Shown: piece after piece, positions 42,840-54,540 of the stretch | Layout of the letters: the number at the start of each line of letters is the position of its first letter | Numbering within the stretch: position 1 is the first letter of the stretch | NCBI GenBank assembly: GCA_038030265.1 | Contig: CM075942.1 | Location: 68,142,926-68,206,925, forward strand | From: Corythucha ciliata | Taxonomy: Eukaryota > Arthropoda > Insecta > Hemiptera > Tingidae | Direction: 5' to 3' | Length of the DNA: 64,000 bases | Program-made: the position numbers and the translations under genes | The notes under the pieces: model-generated | Database searches by the model: none | Told to the model about the DNA's origin: nothing | The model's input: the letters and a program-made list of their open reading frames with translations, nothing else

Positions 42840-44960
42840 CCTCAAAGGCCTTTTCCTAATTTTAGCCAAGGCCTTTTCTATATATTACAGGCAAATTACC
42901 ACTATTTCCACAACCTATCCGCTAAACAGCGCTTATGCCAAGTTTAAACCGCGAATTTCTCCATTTTAGCCGCAAATGAGTGCTTTCTGTCAACTTTAAC
43001 AGCAAATTACCGCTTTCCGCCGCAAATTAGCAGCGGATTAGCGGTGTGATCCCCCCCCCCATTATAGACATAAATATGCGCTTTTCCCCAACTTTAGCAG
43101 CAAAGTAGATTTTTTAAACTTTCCTCGAGTTGGCGTTTTCCACAATTTTAGCTGCAAGTTAGCGATTTTTTCTAGCGCTGTACTCAGTATGAGCTGAAAA
43201 TTACTCAATATCAGCCGTAAAATAACTGTTTTCTCGAAATTTTTACCACGAATTAGCATTTTTTGTTTACCACAACCGTGCGCTACGGAACAGCGATTTC
43301 GTTTCAGTTTTAGCCGCGAATTTGCGAGTTTTTCACTCATAGCCATAATTTGCGTTTTTTTTTTCAATTTTACCCTCAAAGTTGACCGAGGAAGCTGCGA
43401 ATTTTCTCAATTTTAGCCGTGAATTAGTGAATTCCCCTACATTTCAGCTGCGAATTAGCGCTTTTTTCGTAATTTTAGCCAGAATAATTACTGATTTTCT
43501 CAATATTACCTGCAAATTAGCGGGTTCTTCTCCATTTTAGCACCGCATCAGCATTTTTTAAATTTTTTTTGCAGTTTTTCAATTTTTGATGCAAATTTAG
43601 TTAATCTCAATTTTAGCCACAAAGTTGTCGTCAGAAGGATGAATTTGAAAGTCCAACACACTTTATCCGCGATTATTTTCCTCAATTTTAGCCGCGAATT
43701 CGCGTTTTTTTTCCAATTATAGCTCCTTTGAAGCGTTTCTAACCTGTGAATTCGCGAATTACCTTAATTTTAGCTACGAATTCGTGATTTTCTCAATTTT
43801 TAGCCGGGGATAACACTTTTTCCCAATTTGAGCTAAAAACGAGAGTTTTTATTCATTCATGACATGCTAATTATAGTGAATTTTTCAATATTAGCTGTTT
43901 TTTTTTTACACTTCAGTCTCACGTTGGCATTTTTTCTATGGATTAGCGTTTATTGATTAGTTTTAGCCTCGAACAGAAGCTACGCATTTGCGTTTTGTCA
44001 ATTTTTCAAGATTTAGTGACTTTTTTGGTCGCGTTCTCTTTGGTATACAAAATAACGGGCAACGAAAGATTTTAAGATTTTTTTTATTACGACAATGAAA
44101 ATTTGGGAAAATACGAACTCGCGATCAAACTGACTAATGTTGTTTTTTTAACGTAATATTTGTTATTTTTTTAAAATAAAAATTGAGGTTTGTTAGCTGT
44201 TGGCACGCTACAATTTTAACCAATTTTGGCCACGGGTTAGCGCTTTTAATCAATTTTAGCAGTGCAGTAGGGATTCTTTCGTTTATATTGGCGATTTTCC
44301 TCATTTTCAGCTGCAGTTTAGCCATTTTTTCATATTTTAGCAGCGAATTAGCACTTTTTTCTCAGTTTGAGTTGAAAATTAGTGTTTTTCTTAATGTTGG
44401 CCGCGCTAATTAATATTTATGTCAATTCTACCCGCGTTGTTTTTTTAGGTTTTAGCCTCGCGTGAGAATTTTTTTTCTGCGGATTAGCGCTGTTTCTCAG
44501 TTTGAGCCTCGATTCTTTCAGAAGCTATGCAGATTTTCGTTTTCTCAATTTCAGCCGCGAATTATTGATTTTTCTTCATTTCAGCTATGAAATAGCGTTT
44601 TCTGATAATTTTGCAGCGAATTAGCACATTATCCATTCTTTTTTTTCATTAATAGACGATTTTTCGCTATTTGAGTTGTGAATTTGCCATTTTGGTCCAG
44701 TTTAAACTCGAATTATCGTTGTTTTTGGCAATAATTGCCACGATTTTTGTTTACTTGTACAGCATTGAATTAGTAGCGTGTATTCTCATTCTCAATCGTA
44801 GCCACGGGCTTGGCCCAGAAACAACATTTTTAGCTGTGGAATGGCCGTCGAATCGACGATTTTTTCTCAATTGCGGTCTGGAAGTTGCATCGTGAGACCA
44901 CGAACCAGAGCTTTTTCGCAGTTATAGCCACGAATGTTAGCGCGTTGCAAATTCCGGCGC
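42840..44960 (+). repeat. Long degenerate minisatellite, type D
   Basis: About 2.1 kb of units of roughly 30 bp with cgaattagcg and tttttctcaattttagcc words. Small open frames inside are AT-driven. Confidence 0.85.
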
Positions 44961-46796
44961 GGTGTATTTTCTCTATTTTAGCAGTGAATTTCCCTCAACG
45001 AGGCGCATATTTTTGATGTATTTGAGCTACCAATCGAATAGTCAGCCCACACTCTTTGTTGATATCACTTGTAACGTTATATTCTCCAGGTCGGATATAG
45101 ATTGAAATTCGTAAAATATAATAAAAATCGTAGTCCAACCTTTTTACATGAATGAACCTAAAAATCCAATTTTTTCCGCATCGGAGGACGCGAACAAAAC
45201 AAGGGGCAATTTTACCAGATAAAGACAAATGTCTGAAGGGATGGAAAACTGTTCGGAGCCTCTTGCTCTTTCGCTGGTTCTTATGGCCTTGTGAGTTTTG
45301 AGCGCGAGATTTATCTTTAAAAACAAGAACAAAAAAAAAATACAAGAGTCACTAACAAAAGAACGTGTGGGCGAGGAACAAAAGCGGTATATGTATAACC
45401 GTCTGAAGTGTTGACAGAATATCGAAAAAGCTCTTAAGAACTCTTTGGAAAGGAGCGGAACTGAAGGGGGAAATCGCTTGAGGGTATGGAAAGGAATGTA
45501 AAATATCGACGTTAAAGCGAAAAAGGGGTTGGGAATGGAATAAGAGAAGAGTGTTATGGGCGTGGGGGGGGGGAGTGGCAAGGGGTGTATACTCTTATGG
45601 TATAAGGGTAGGACGCCTCAGGGCTCTAGAGGCAATTCCGGAGCTTTTCGTCCCCCCCCCCTCTGCCTCGAGGGCTTGACTCGCCTAGAGGCAAGCGGAG
45701 TTAATTAAGCCGCGGACTAAGGGCCCTGGAATGTAACCGCCCTAAGGGGTGCCCTCAAGCGAAGTTTCTTCCCTTTCTCTCCTTCATTCTCTGCCAAGCT
45801 CCCTGTTTTAAATTACCAAGAGTTGTTCGATTACAGTTCCACCACCGGGTACCGCCGCGGGAAACCAAACTTTTTTCAATCTATATTTTTTTTCGATATT
45901 CTTTACCAATCTGCCTGAGTTCAACAAATTTCTATGTATTCCAACATTTCGTGATTAACTATAAGGCCAAAGCACGGAGCCGGATGCTAATGTAATCATT
46001 GCCTGTTACAAACTGTTATACGCTTGGAACAACCGTCATTAACACGAAAAAATGTTCTGATTACCAAGACTAAACAATAGTAGGACATGTGGGAGGGCTA
46101 AAATTGACGAATATAGAGGTTCGCCGGACGACTCGCCCATGCAGAATTGAAATGTTTACTGTAATTCACAACTTGCGGAGGCCCTAAGACCTGTTGTTAG
46201 GGTCATTCATTTCGTTTGGGGCATATTTTAGGGCCACGGGGCCACTTCGAAGCGCCACTCAGTGCGGCGCTGCTAATTGCGAAATATTATATTGAAATCT
46301 CGGGATGCGCACACCGGCACAAGGAGCTACATTAGAAGCGCTTAAAAAAAAAAAAAAAAAAAGTGGCGATTCTGTAATTTTGACCCGCACACACGAAGGC
46401 CGCCATAGTGACGCCACAGATAAGCGGAGTACGATCAGATCACGCTTCATTTTTTCCAGATGTTTGTTGACTTGACAAATTAGAATAATAACAAGAGTAA
46501 CAGCGGCGCCACAAAGTGGTCAGGTTCAACCACTCTGAACCGTCTCTAAAGCTATGTCTCCACTTGTGCCTTTTTCGCGTGCGTCAGAGGCATGCGTCAC
46601 AGCCGCACGGTGTGTTGAACGTGAGGAAAGCTGGAAAGATATCAGAAATTGCGTGCACAGCTTAGGACGCATGCGTTGTTGAAAGTTGAAAAGGCGTGGT
46701 TGAATTGAAAGAGGAAGACGAAAGCGCACAAGTGAAGCCATAGGTTAAAATAGAAGCGCCACTCGTTGGTGTATACAACCACTCCGAAGCGCCACT
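44961..46796. other. No gene recognised
   Basis: Contains two 10-nt G/C runs (45564-45573, 45652-45661), a 19-A run (46344-46362) and several gaagcgccact/accactcc words (46250, 46530, 46755) also found in the inverted repeats that follow. Minus-strand frames at 44995-45581 have no recognisable domain. Confidence 0.5.
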
Positions 46797-47010
46797 GTGG
46801 CACCACTAACAATAAGTGGTCGGCCTTGGCACCACTCACTGGCGCTTCAAAGTTGGCCCGTCATTCGAAACTTGTTTCCCTCATGGGCTTAGCCAGAGGG
46901 GTGGAGAAGAATTAGTGGAGCAGCTGCCTCCCTCCCTTAATGATAAAATTAGCAGTTTTATGTCAAAATCACAATTGCACTTCCTACAAGAAAAGCCATT
47001 TTGTGTTAAA

Positions 47011-49085
47011 TACGCTGTTCGTCGATATTGGTGTTTTAGGGAGTGAAATCCGAGAAAGTGGTTTACTGCTCTGAGCCAGGCCATCAGGACATCTTGACGA
47101 AACAAAATGTGACCCCTGGGTTCTTGTGGCTCCTTTTTCTTTCCTTTAAAGCCCAGATGCTTGAAAAGAGATGAGCTCGAAATGGACCCACTACTAACCC
47201 TCCGTGAAGTCCACAGCTCCAGGCTGCTTTAACTACGGTTACCATCACACTACGGCTACAAAACCTTGGCTTTAAGGGGGAGGGGGGCAAACGCGCGGAG
47301 GCACGTTTTGAAGAACGTATCTTCATAAATAAACGAAGCAAAAATCTTAAGGGAGCGAAGCTCCCGTTTTGAGTGAGTAAGAACCCTAGGTTTCAAGGTG
47401 CTTTTCGACCTCAGAAGTCATAAACCGGGAATATACTGTCCTATTTCAAGGGAAAGTGCAATCTACGTCCCATTATAGTACCGGAGGTAGCACAATTAGC
47501 AAAGGGGCCAGGCTGCCCGGTTCTCCGCTGGGTAAAAAAGGCGTTCCCGAACCAGCGGCGAAGACCTCAGCGAAATATAACAATTTTTCATACAGTTACA
47601 TTTTCCAACGGGGTAATCAAACGACCATTAGTTTTCATGTTATTGAATACGATTGTTTAGGCGTGAAGGCAAGGTTCGTAGTGAAGGGGAGGAGATAAAA
47701 ATCTTTCTTCTATTATCGCCTTTTCTCAACATCAAAAGGGAAAAGGGCCGGTTTGTTGTTCGCCGTCCTCCCAGCCACCCGAGCGAATTAATACGTAGCG
47801 TTCAAAGAAGTTTCAATGCTGTTTTACCCAGATCAATCATTATTACACACCAAAATTACGTCGGTCTAATTAAACGGTCGCGCCTGCAGTTTCCCGTACT
47901 CCCCTCCGTCCTATCCTCACCCACCACACTCTTTGTGGACCGAGTGGAACGAGCCCAGGTGAGTCCGTTTAATTTTTCCTTTCACGGTCCTCCGGATTTA
48001 ATGACATTGTGTCATCAGTAATTATTAACAATAAAAATCGTGGGTACGGAATAACCGCCCCAACAACGATGTATTTATATGACACAGAGCAACGTCAAAA
48101 AGGCTACCGAAATTTGGGGTATCGTTTTTCTCGATGCAATGATAACTCACGGTGTGTCAGCATGTTGGGTAGGAAGCACGTGCTAAGCCATTTTGAGAAA
48201 TTCTTAGCATTCATGGACGCGAACGGATAGTCCCCTGAAATACTTGAGGACTTGAAAGTCAGAAGATCGTCCCTAACGAAGCCTTGCTCACCATCTCAAT
48301 GAGCAGCAATAAGTCGATTTTTTTTTGCCTAAATTATAATCATGTGAAACTGTTTTGGTGCTGAAGAAATTATACGAACCACCTGTTTACCTAATTTATG
48401 AGTATAGCCGTTAATGCGTCTTATCCGACTGCCAACAGAATATGACATGGGACTCTAGACAGGCACTTCTTAACCTAAACCCGAGGCGATGAAAGCGAGG
48501 CCGGAGGTATTCTTTACCGCAGTTCACAGCACCTTGTGGAAAATTTTAATAGAAGGGCATTGCTTTTCATCAATATAAAACTCGCGAACTTTCAAACGAA
48601 TGGTACTGTCAGTGAAAGAGTCGAATTTGACGCGTTTTTGATGAGGACTATTCTTCCTTTTAGGCGAGGTGAAAAGTGGCCGGTGGCCGGCTCGCACTCG
48701 AGCCCTCCGAGGTCGTTCGTTCGGTTTCCTTCGCAATGTCGAAAACTGAAGCCGGCGGGCTTGGGCTGTTTCGCTACCTTCTGCCGGGTAAAATATTCGA
48801 AAACAGAAAAAAGGATTCGCCTCTCTTGACTTCCCAAAGTCCTTCTTCACGGTCTTTCACTTATTTCTGAAATAAAATGCATTATATTGGCCGTCAATGT
48901 AATTAAATTATTAATCATCTCATGAATACCAATATCAATGAATGACGTTGAGTCAAAAAGTAATTCATATCACCGAATAGAAACTTGAAAAATATCGACT
49001 GCAAAAAAACTGGTGGGGGGTGAAGTACATCCTAATCAGCGCCAGTAGCGCTACCGTCGATTTCTTTAGTCTTTGACCAGGGAAA
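47011..49085. other. Unassigned interior; two weak exon candidates
   Basis: No known domain. A 69-bp interval (47890-47958) is bounded by tgcag and a textbook donor CAG-GTGAGT. An ATG at 48736 in good context opens a GC-rich frame (MSKTEAGGLGLFRYLLPG) ending at a possible donor at 48787. Both are suggestions only. A perfect gggagcgaagctccc palindrome lies near 47352. Confidence 0.3.
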
Positions 49086-50100
49086 ATTCAGGGGCGTCAA
49101 AGCTGACGTGTTACCCCAAATGCTGTCACTCTGCAAAACTGGCGAGTTTGCCCCACAAATTCCACGGTTCCACCTCAAAATTGAATATTTTTACCCTAAA
49201 AAAATTTTATTTTACCACGAGAAGAACCTTGTTTTAACCGAAAAGGGAAGATTTTAATCCGAAACGGACGATTTTACTCCCGACCTGAAGGTGTTGTTCC
49301 GTTTATTTCACTACAAAAACACACAATTTTATCCAAAAAAATGACGGGTTTAACATCAAAACTGACGATTTTATTGCAAAAACTCACGTTACATACCTTA
49401 TAACTGACGATGTTACACCAACTGGTGCGGTTATTCCTCCCCGAATGTGATTATTATGTCCCCAAAACTGACAATTTGACAACAAAACTGGCGTTTACCC
49501 CTCAAAATTCTGATTTATTTATTTTTTTTTTTTTTCAGGGTGAACTCGGCAGTTTTGTAGTGAAAACTTCAGTTTTCTGGTGTGATTGTTCCGGGGCAGA
49601 AACTGAATTTTTGGATAAAAAAAAAAAGTCTGTTCTGTGGTGAAACCACCAGTTTCGGGGTCAAATTTCCGTTTTGATGAAAAACTGACAAATTTAGTTT
49701 AAGGGTAAGATCATTATTCTAGTGAAATCGTCAGTTTTTTTGGTATAGCACGTCGCATCTTTGGCGTGAAGTCTTTATTATTGGACTAAAATAGTCACTT
49801 TTTGGGGTGAAAACCTCCAAAGCTGACGTTTTATATCAAAACTGAAGTTTTCAAGACCATTTAACAGGTTTCCCTAAAAAGGAAACGATCATCCCCAAAC
49901 TTGTGATTTTACCACAAAACTGGCAAAATTTTCCCCGAAACTGACGTTTTTTAACACAAAATTGAAGTTTCTACCCTAAAACTGCTACCAGAAAAGTGAA
50001 TTTAGTGGTTTTTTCCTTAAAACTCAACATCGAAACTGCAATTATAGCACAAAAATAGCGATTTTAGCATAAAAAGGTGGTTTAGCACGAAAATTTCGAT
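49086..50100. repeat. Minisatellite, type A, with an inverted middle section
   Basis: Units with ccccaaaactgacgatttta run on the plus strand to about 49505, on the minus strand (gtgaaatcgtcagttttggg sense) from about 49535 to 49800, and on the plus strand again to about 50100. A T run precedes the first switch. Confidence 0.75.
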
Positions 50101-50326
50101 TTTAGCACAAAATGGCTTTTCTTCTAGGTAGTGCAATTGTGATTTTTACATAAAACTGCTAATTTCATCATTAAGGGGGGGAGGCAGCTGCTCCACTAAT
50201 TCTTCACCATCCCTCCCTCCCCCCCTATGGCTAAGCCCATGAGGGAAACAAGTTTCGAATGACGGGCCAACTTTGAAGCGCCACTGAGTGGTGCCACGGC
50301 CGACCACTTATTGTTAGTGGTGCCAC

Positions 50327-50880
50327 TTAGGCCCGTATTCAGAAACCACACTTAACGCAACCTTAACCTTAACAGACCCTCAGGGAAGCATTTCGTATTC
50401 AGAGACCACCCTTACCCATGTCTCTTGAGGGATCCCCTAACGGGACCCTTAAGGGGAAAAAAAAAACTGTTATTCAGAAAGCAACCTTAACCTGCGTGCC
50501 CCCTTAAAAAGACGATATTTCATGGTTATCCGCTAAGGGAGCTCGAGACCACCCTTAAGGCTACCTTTAAGCGTTCAATTGTGCAGCATTGATGTGAAAA
50601 TATCGGAATTAGAAGAGTTCATTGGTTTTATAGAAGCTGCACAATTATCAGTGCCAAGAAATATAATAAGGGGAGCAGAAGACAAACCTTTTTACGATTT
50701 GAGCAAGGAACAATTTCGAAAAAGGTATCGCTTCTCTAAACAAACGGTGGCGAACATTGTCGAGATGATTCTTGATGGCTCATCTGACCGACGAGGGCTA
50801 CCATTTTCACGATTGTCAAAAACTCTTATATCCTTAAGGTTTTACGCCACAGGAAGTTTTCAGGTATACACGCAACGATA
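50327..50880 (+). mobile_element. PIF/Harbinger 5' end
   Basis: TTA (50327-50329) followed by GGCCCGTATTCAGAAACC is a typical Harbinger target plus terminus. Related words (gtattcagagacc, ttattcagaaagc) recur twice downstream as subterminal repeats. It directly abuts the right end of the preceding inverted-repeat element. The matching right end was not found. Confidence 0.6.
50579..50862 (+). pseudogene. Harbinger (HARBI1-like) transposase N-terminus
   Basis: The frame starts from TTG, so the true start is unknown. KEQFRKRYRFSKQTVANIVEMI and TLISLRFYATGSFQ are the hallmark N-terminal blocks of Harbinger nucleases (the F-x-x-x-(F/Y)RxSK and LRFxAxGSFQ regions). A donor-like cag-gtatac follows GSFQ, where an intron may begin. 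No DDE catalytic part is seen in the next kilobase, so this is a 5' fragment. Confidence 0.8.
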
Positions 50881-52139
50881 GTGGATAAATGTCAAAATGT
50901 GTCATTTCTCATCTTTTTTGTGTTTCTTGAGCTTTCGACCAGTACGATTAGATGGGTAGTGGTTTATTCTGCCGCACTGCCTCATTGGTACTGGTGCAAA
51001 ATTATTCCATGGTTCCATTATGGTTATCATCTGTATTATTCGTGTTTTTGATCGGGATGTATCAAAGTTACTAATGACGGGGACACACGTACCTGAGCTG
51101 TATTTTGCCCCTGGAAAATGCGAATCAAAACGTGTGATACACGTAACAAAAGCTTCGTTGAGCATGAAAAGCATGAATCGCACTGTGCGCACCCGTTTCG
51201 TAGCAGTCTAGGCACTCTTAAAATTTGAGAGGACCATTCATGACCTTTGGAAAACAATAGGCTTTAAAAAGTTTTTCGCAAAGGAATCCTCAAATTTTGA
51301 AGAATATCCCTATTCGTTATTTTGTTTCTTTTTCAATCTGTATTACGTGTTGTGTCGTCCTTTGTGATTCCTCAAACATCATTTGCAAACAACGATTACT
51401 TCATCCTCTTCTGACCGTGCGCGTGTGGCATCATTTCTACTTGTGTAGCAGGCTTCAACAGATTTGTCGAGCAAGCGGGTTTCTCGTTTTCCTGGTTTAA
51501 GGCCCGTTCACAAGCTCTATGTTTTCGTTGGGTGGTGTCTATGCAACCTATAAAAATGCTTCATTTTTCGAGGGAAACAATTTGTTTGGTTGCATAGAAT
51601 TCACACAACGTAAACGGAAATGACGGCCTCCAGGTCCTAAAGCCAAAAATAGAAATCATACCAAGGATAACAATGCGTGGATTGTAGAATAAATAGGAAA
51701 ATATTATCATGTTGGCTTATTCACTTTGGCAACTCAGCCGCATAGCTTCGGAAGGAATAACACAAACAATAAAATCCATGGTACGTTAGAGTATCGACGC
51801 ATCCGCCAAAGGACCGAACGAAAAGTGAAAAATGTTAGTATTTGAGCACGAAAAATAAGGATTCCTGACAAAATTTAACAAATCAAAACATCTAACAGTT
51901 TTAATCAGAAATATCAGTGAACCGCGATCCCCGAGTGATAAAAAGTTACAAAAGTTTAGGAGGTATAAACGGCTGTACAATGGAAGGGGTAAGGGGAAGC
52001 TCTCAGTGAGAACTTAGGTGGAGATTCGATGTTCTTCAATCTTTGGCTGGGCTATAACTGGTAAGTAAGGATTGACGAGAACGTGTTGCCCCACGTAACA
52101 CGTGCGAGAATACCCTAAATATTTAAAATATTATGGAGA
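50881..52139. other. No gene recognised; contains a dispersed repeat
   Basis: AT-rich. 51541-51597 (tgcaacctataaaaatgcttc, then a ttcgagggaa word) is about 85% similar to 59489-59545. No other structure identified. Confidence 0.5.
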
Positions 52140-52145
52140 GACAAC

Positions 52146-52377
52146 ATCTAGATAAGATTAAATTCGGCGTGGTTTACCGATCAGGAGAAGCGCCTAGAGT
52201 TTCGAGAAACAATGGACCTGGGTGGGGTTCGGCTTAGCTTATCCCTCGGAGTACGACTCCCATAGACGTCTCCGTGGCGCAAATGGCAGCGTGCTGGACT
52301 GGTAATCCAGAGGTTGCGGGTTCAAATCCCGCCGGGGAGCCATTTTTTCTCGAAACTCGAATCGTGTTGGGGTGAAA
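52146..52377 (+). repeat. tRNA-bearing repeat unit
   Basis: The sequence from ctagataagatt through the tRNA-like part to ttttttctcgaaactcgaatcgtgttgg matches, on the opposite strand, 28690-28920. The conserved 5' leader of about 120 bp (aaattcggcgtggtttaccg, gcttagcttatccctc) precedes the tRNA, unlike ordinary tRNA-headed SINEs. Confidence 0.8.
52268..52342 (+). tRNA. tRNA-like sequence, anticodon GGT (Thr by code, Asn-like body)
   Basis: Cloverleaf by eye: acceptor gtctccg with cggggag (one T-G and one G-G pair), D arm with tggcgcaaatgg, perfect anticodon stem ctgga/tccag with loop ctGGTaa, T arm gcggg-ttcaaat-cccgc, then CCA and T6. It is a better cloverleaf than the copy at 28716. The G1-G72 pair and its place inside a dispersed repeat argue against a normal gene; it may still be transcribed by Pol III. 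Confidence 0.6.
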
Positions 52378-53439
52378 CCGTTACTCCCTTCCTTACGACC
52401 CTTCATATGTTAAATGATAACAAGTTTTGTGTTTTTAAAAGTATTTTTTCGTGGTCAACGTCCGTAACATAATGGGAAAAAAGTAGTCAGTTGGCCTAAA
52501 GTGACAAGAACAAAAGAACATGGTTTCTGATACATTTTTACTGAAACGTCAAGCGAGCCCCCAAGCCTTTCGGCGGTCGACTTTCTCCCAACACCGGGCT
52601 AATTTATAGCTGACACCGTTGAACCCTCAAGTTTTGGGAAACAATGAAATGACAATGTCGTGTCTCGGTTACGACGGGAAGAGCAACTATAAAGACACAA
52701 CAGTTTTCTCTGGATTCACCCTTGAGAGACATCCCACGAGCGCCTTATCATTTCTTTATTGGTACTCGCTAGCTCACAGTTTCGTTTTAGTGCTCAGAGA
52801 GTGGCACGGGTTCAGCAAAATGGTCGAAAACGTTTTTGAATCGCTGTTTTCTAGTTTTCTTGCTCCAACAAGTAGCCGACAGTGAGTTTCTGTACGGGTG
52901 TACTGCGCACCCGCATAACCGTCTGTTTTCTTGATTCGGTGATGCCAATGGTACAATATCGAGGCCTCCTCGTCACCATCGGATTATTTAGCCGTAGTTC
53001 ACAGTGAAAAAGTGTCACTGATCAACATTTTTGATAAATGAACTTCCTCATTGAATAAAACCTTTGTTGTAGTTTGTTGTCAAACGACAACAACAAATCA
53101 CATGGAGTACCGGACTCAATGTTTCTCTGAAACGTCGCCAAACATCGTATCTCTTAGCTACAATCGCCAATAGCCTCTAATTGATACAATTTTCTTCAGA
53201 ATATTTTTGGAGTCGTGTATGCCCAACACTTTTCTCAGTTCATTTTCGGGGCGACCTCTCTCAGAAGCCAAGTCAGAACTTGGAGCCGTACGTAAGGAAG
53301 TGTCAAGGGGCACGTGCCCCGACATCAACCAGACAGTCGCAGCGCTTTGTTAAGTTATATGGTGGGGTGGGGGGCTTTTATCTCAATATGTCAATTAGCA
53401 GCCGAGAAACAGAGTGATGGGTCTTTAATGAGCGAACCC
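52378..53439. other. No gene recognised; contains a dispersed repeat
   Basis: The 88-codon frame at 52619 has no known domain. 53112-53172 (accggactcaatgtttctctg, then cgccaatag) is repeated at 58009-58073. Confidence 0.5.
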
Positions 53440-53780
53440 CCAGAAAATTCTATTTTTATGGATCCAAACCCACGAAATTGGTTTCTGTAAGTGACAGATC
53501 CGCTAAATTGCTGGAAGAGTCATGGCAGCGAAATTGGTTATTTTAATCAGCCGGCCCCGCAAAATTACTTTTAAGGTGGGTCAAAAGCACGAAATAATAC
53601 AGCATTCACTGCACGTGCAATGCTAGGGTGAAAAATTGAGTCCGAGCTGACTTCATATTGTGATACACAAACTCTTTTGTGTGAGCTGCCCCAACGAAAT
53701 CAGATTTTTAATTAGACAACCTGGGATTTTTTTCTCAGAAAGTCAACTCCGCGAAACTGAGAGGGGTGGGTCAAAAGCAC
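53440..53780 (+). repeat. Minisatellite, type C
   Basis: Degenerate units with cgaaattggtttctgtaagtg and gggtcaaaagcacgaaataa; the last word occurs twice (about 53578 and 53767). Same family as 14235-14415. Confidence 0.65.
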
Positions 53781-54012
53781 GAAATAATACAGCATTCGCG
53801 GTCTTGAGGGGGACGAGCTTGCAAAATTCTGTGTTGAAAGAGGAGGAGGGAAAGTTGCAGGCTCTGCAATACAGAGAATGGAATGGAAAGATCTGTGTCA
53901 AGTACCTGAAACCAGTTCTTGGACGTTGTGGCTTGTTGGTTGTCAAAATTTCTGCCTCTCGAAATTTCGTGTGCAAACTGTGAGTCCATGTCCCCCCCCC
54001 CCCTCCAATAGC

Positions 54013-54242
54013 AAGCCATACACGAACGGATTTTTTTAACAGGCCAGAACCGCAGGACGGGCCCGGCCTGTGGGTTTCTGCCTTGCACGTGAGTGGAGAA
54101 TGACAAGCCAGAACCGCAGATTTAGACCGTGGGTTTTTCCAACAGGCCAAATCTGCGGGTTTTTAGCCTTTCGTTGCCCACTGACGTCCAGTCCTCGCCT
54201 TCGGGAAAACTTACCAACGGTTCAAATCCGTTCGTGTATGGT
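54013..54242. mobile_element. Small inverted-repeat element
   Basis: ccatacacgaacggattt at 54013-54030 is repeated perfectly inverted at 54225-54242. Subterminal acaggcc/cgcaggacgg and cgcgggtt-like words recur inside. A further aaatccgttcgtt lies at about 54930, and a SINE lies between. Confidence 0.6.
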
Positions 54243-54307
54243 GAAACCCACAGATTTTGAAAAACAAAATCCGCAGGTTGAACTGTTGAGCATGTGTCAC
54301 AGATCAG

Positions 54308-54540
54308 AGGCATGACTCGGTGGTGTAATGTATTCAATACTCGCTTCGCAAACCAGTAGGCTTGGGTTCAAATCCAGCTATTGCCCATTTGTCATAAGGC
54401 TGCAGCGAGCTGCGACACGGCTTCCTCGGCTTCGTGTGTGCGTTCACGGCGGTCGGGCGTATATGACAAACTTCACACCGACCGAAACGCCCGCGCAGTA
54501 CGAGTGTGAAGTGCACAGTTAGATCAGGGTATAACCAAGG
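54308..54540 (+). mobile_element. tRNA-derived SINE
   Basis: A box ggtggtgtaatgtattcaat, B box gggttcaaatcc, then the shared body ending gcacagttagatcagggtat, also found at 34979-35185 (gcacagttagatctgggtat). Confidence 0.75.

Larger units (their letters stand above)
46797..50326. mobile_element. 3.5-kb element with inverted repeats of about 220 bp
   Basis: 46797-47010 and 50101-50326 are reverse complements over about 214 and 226 bp, including gtggcaccactaac at the outer ends, gttggcccgtcattcgaaac and ggagcagctgcctccc. They differ by some substitutions and one insertion of about 13 bp. No transposase is recognised; the interior is unique sequence plus a type A minisatellite. No target duplication confirmed. 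Confidence 0.7.

Noticed and set aside
52268..52342. A normal tRNA-Thr gene
   Set aside because: G1-G72 mismatch, Asn-like body and membership of a dispersed repeat; kept only as tRNA-like.
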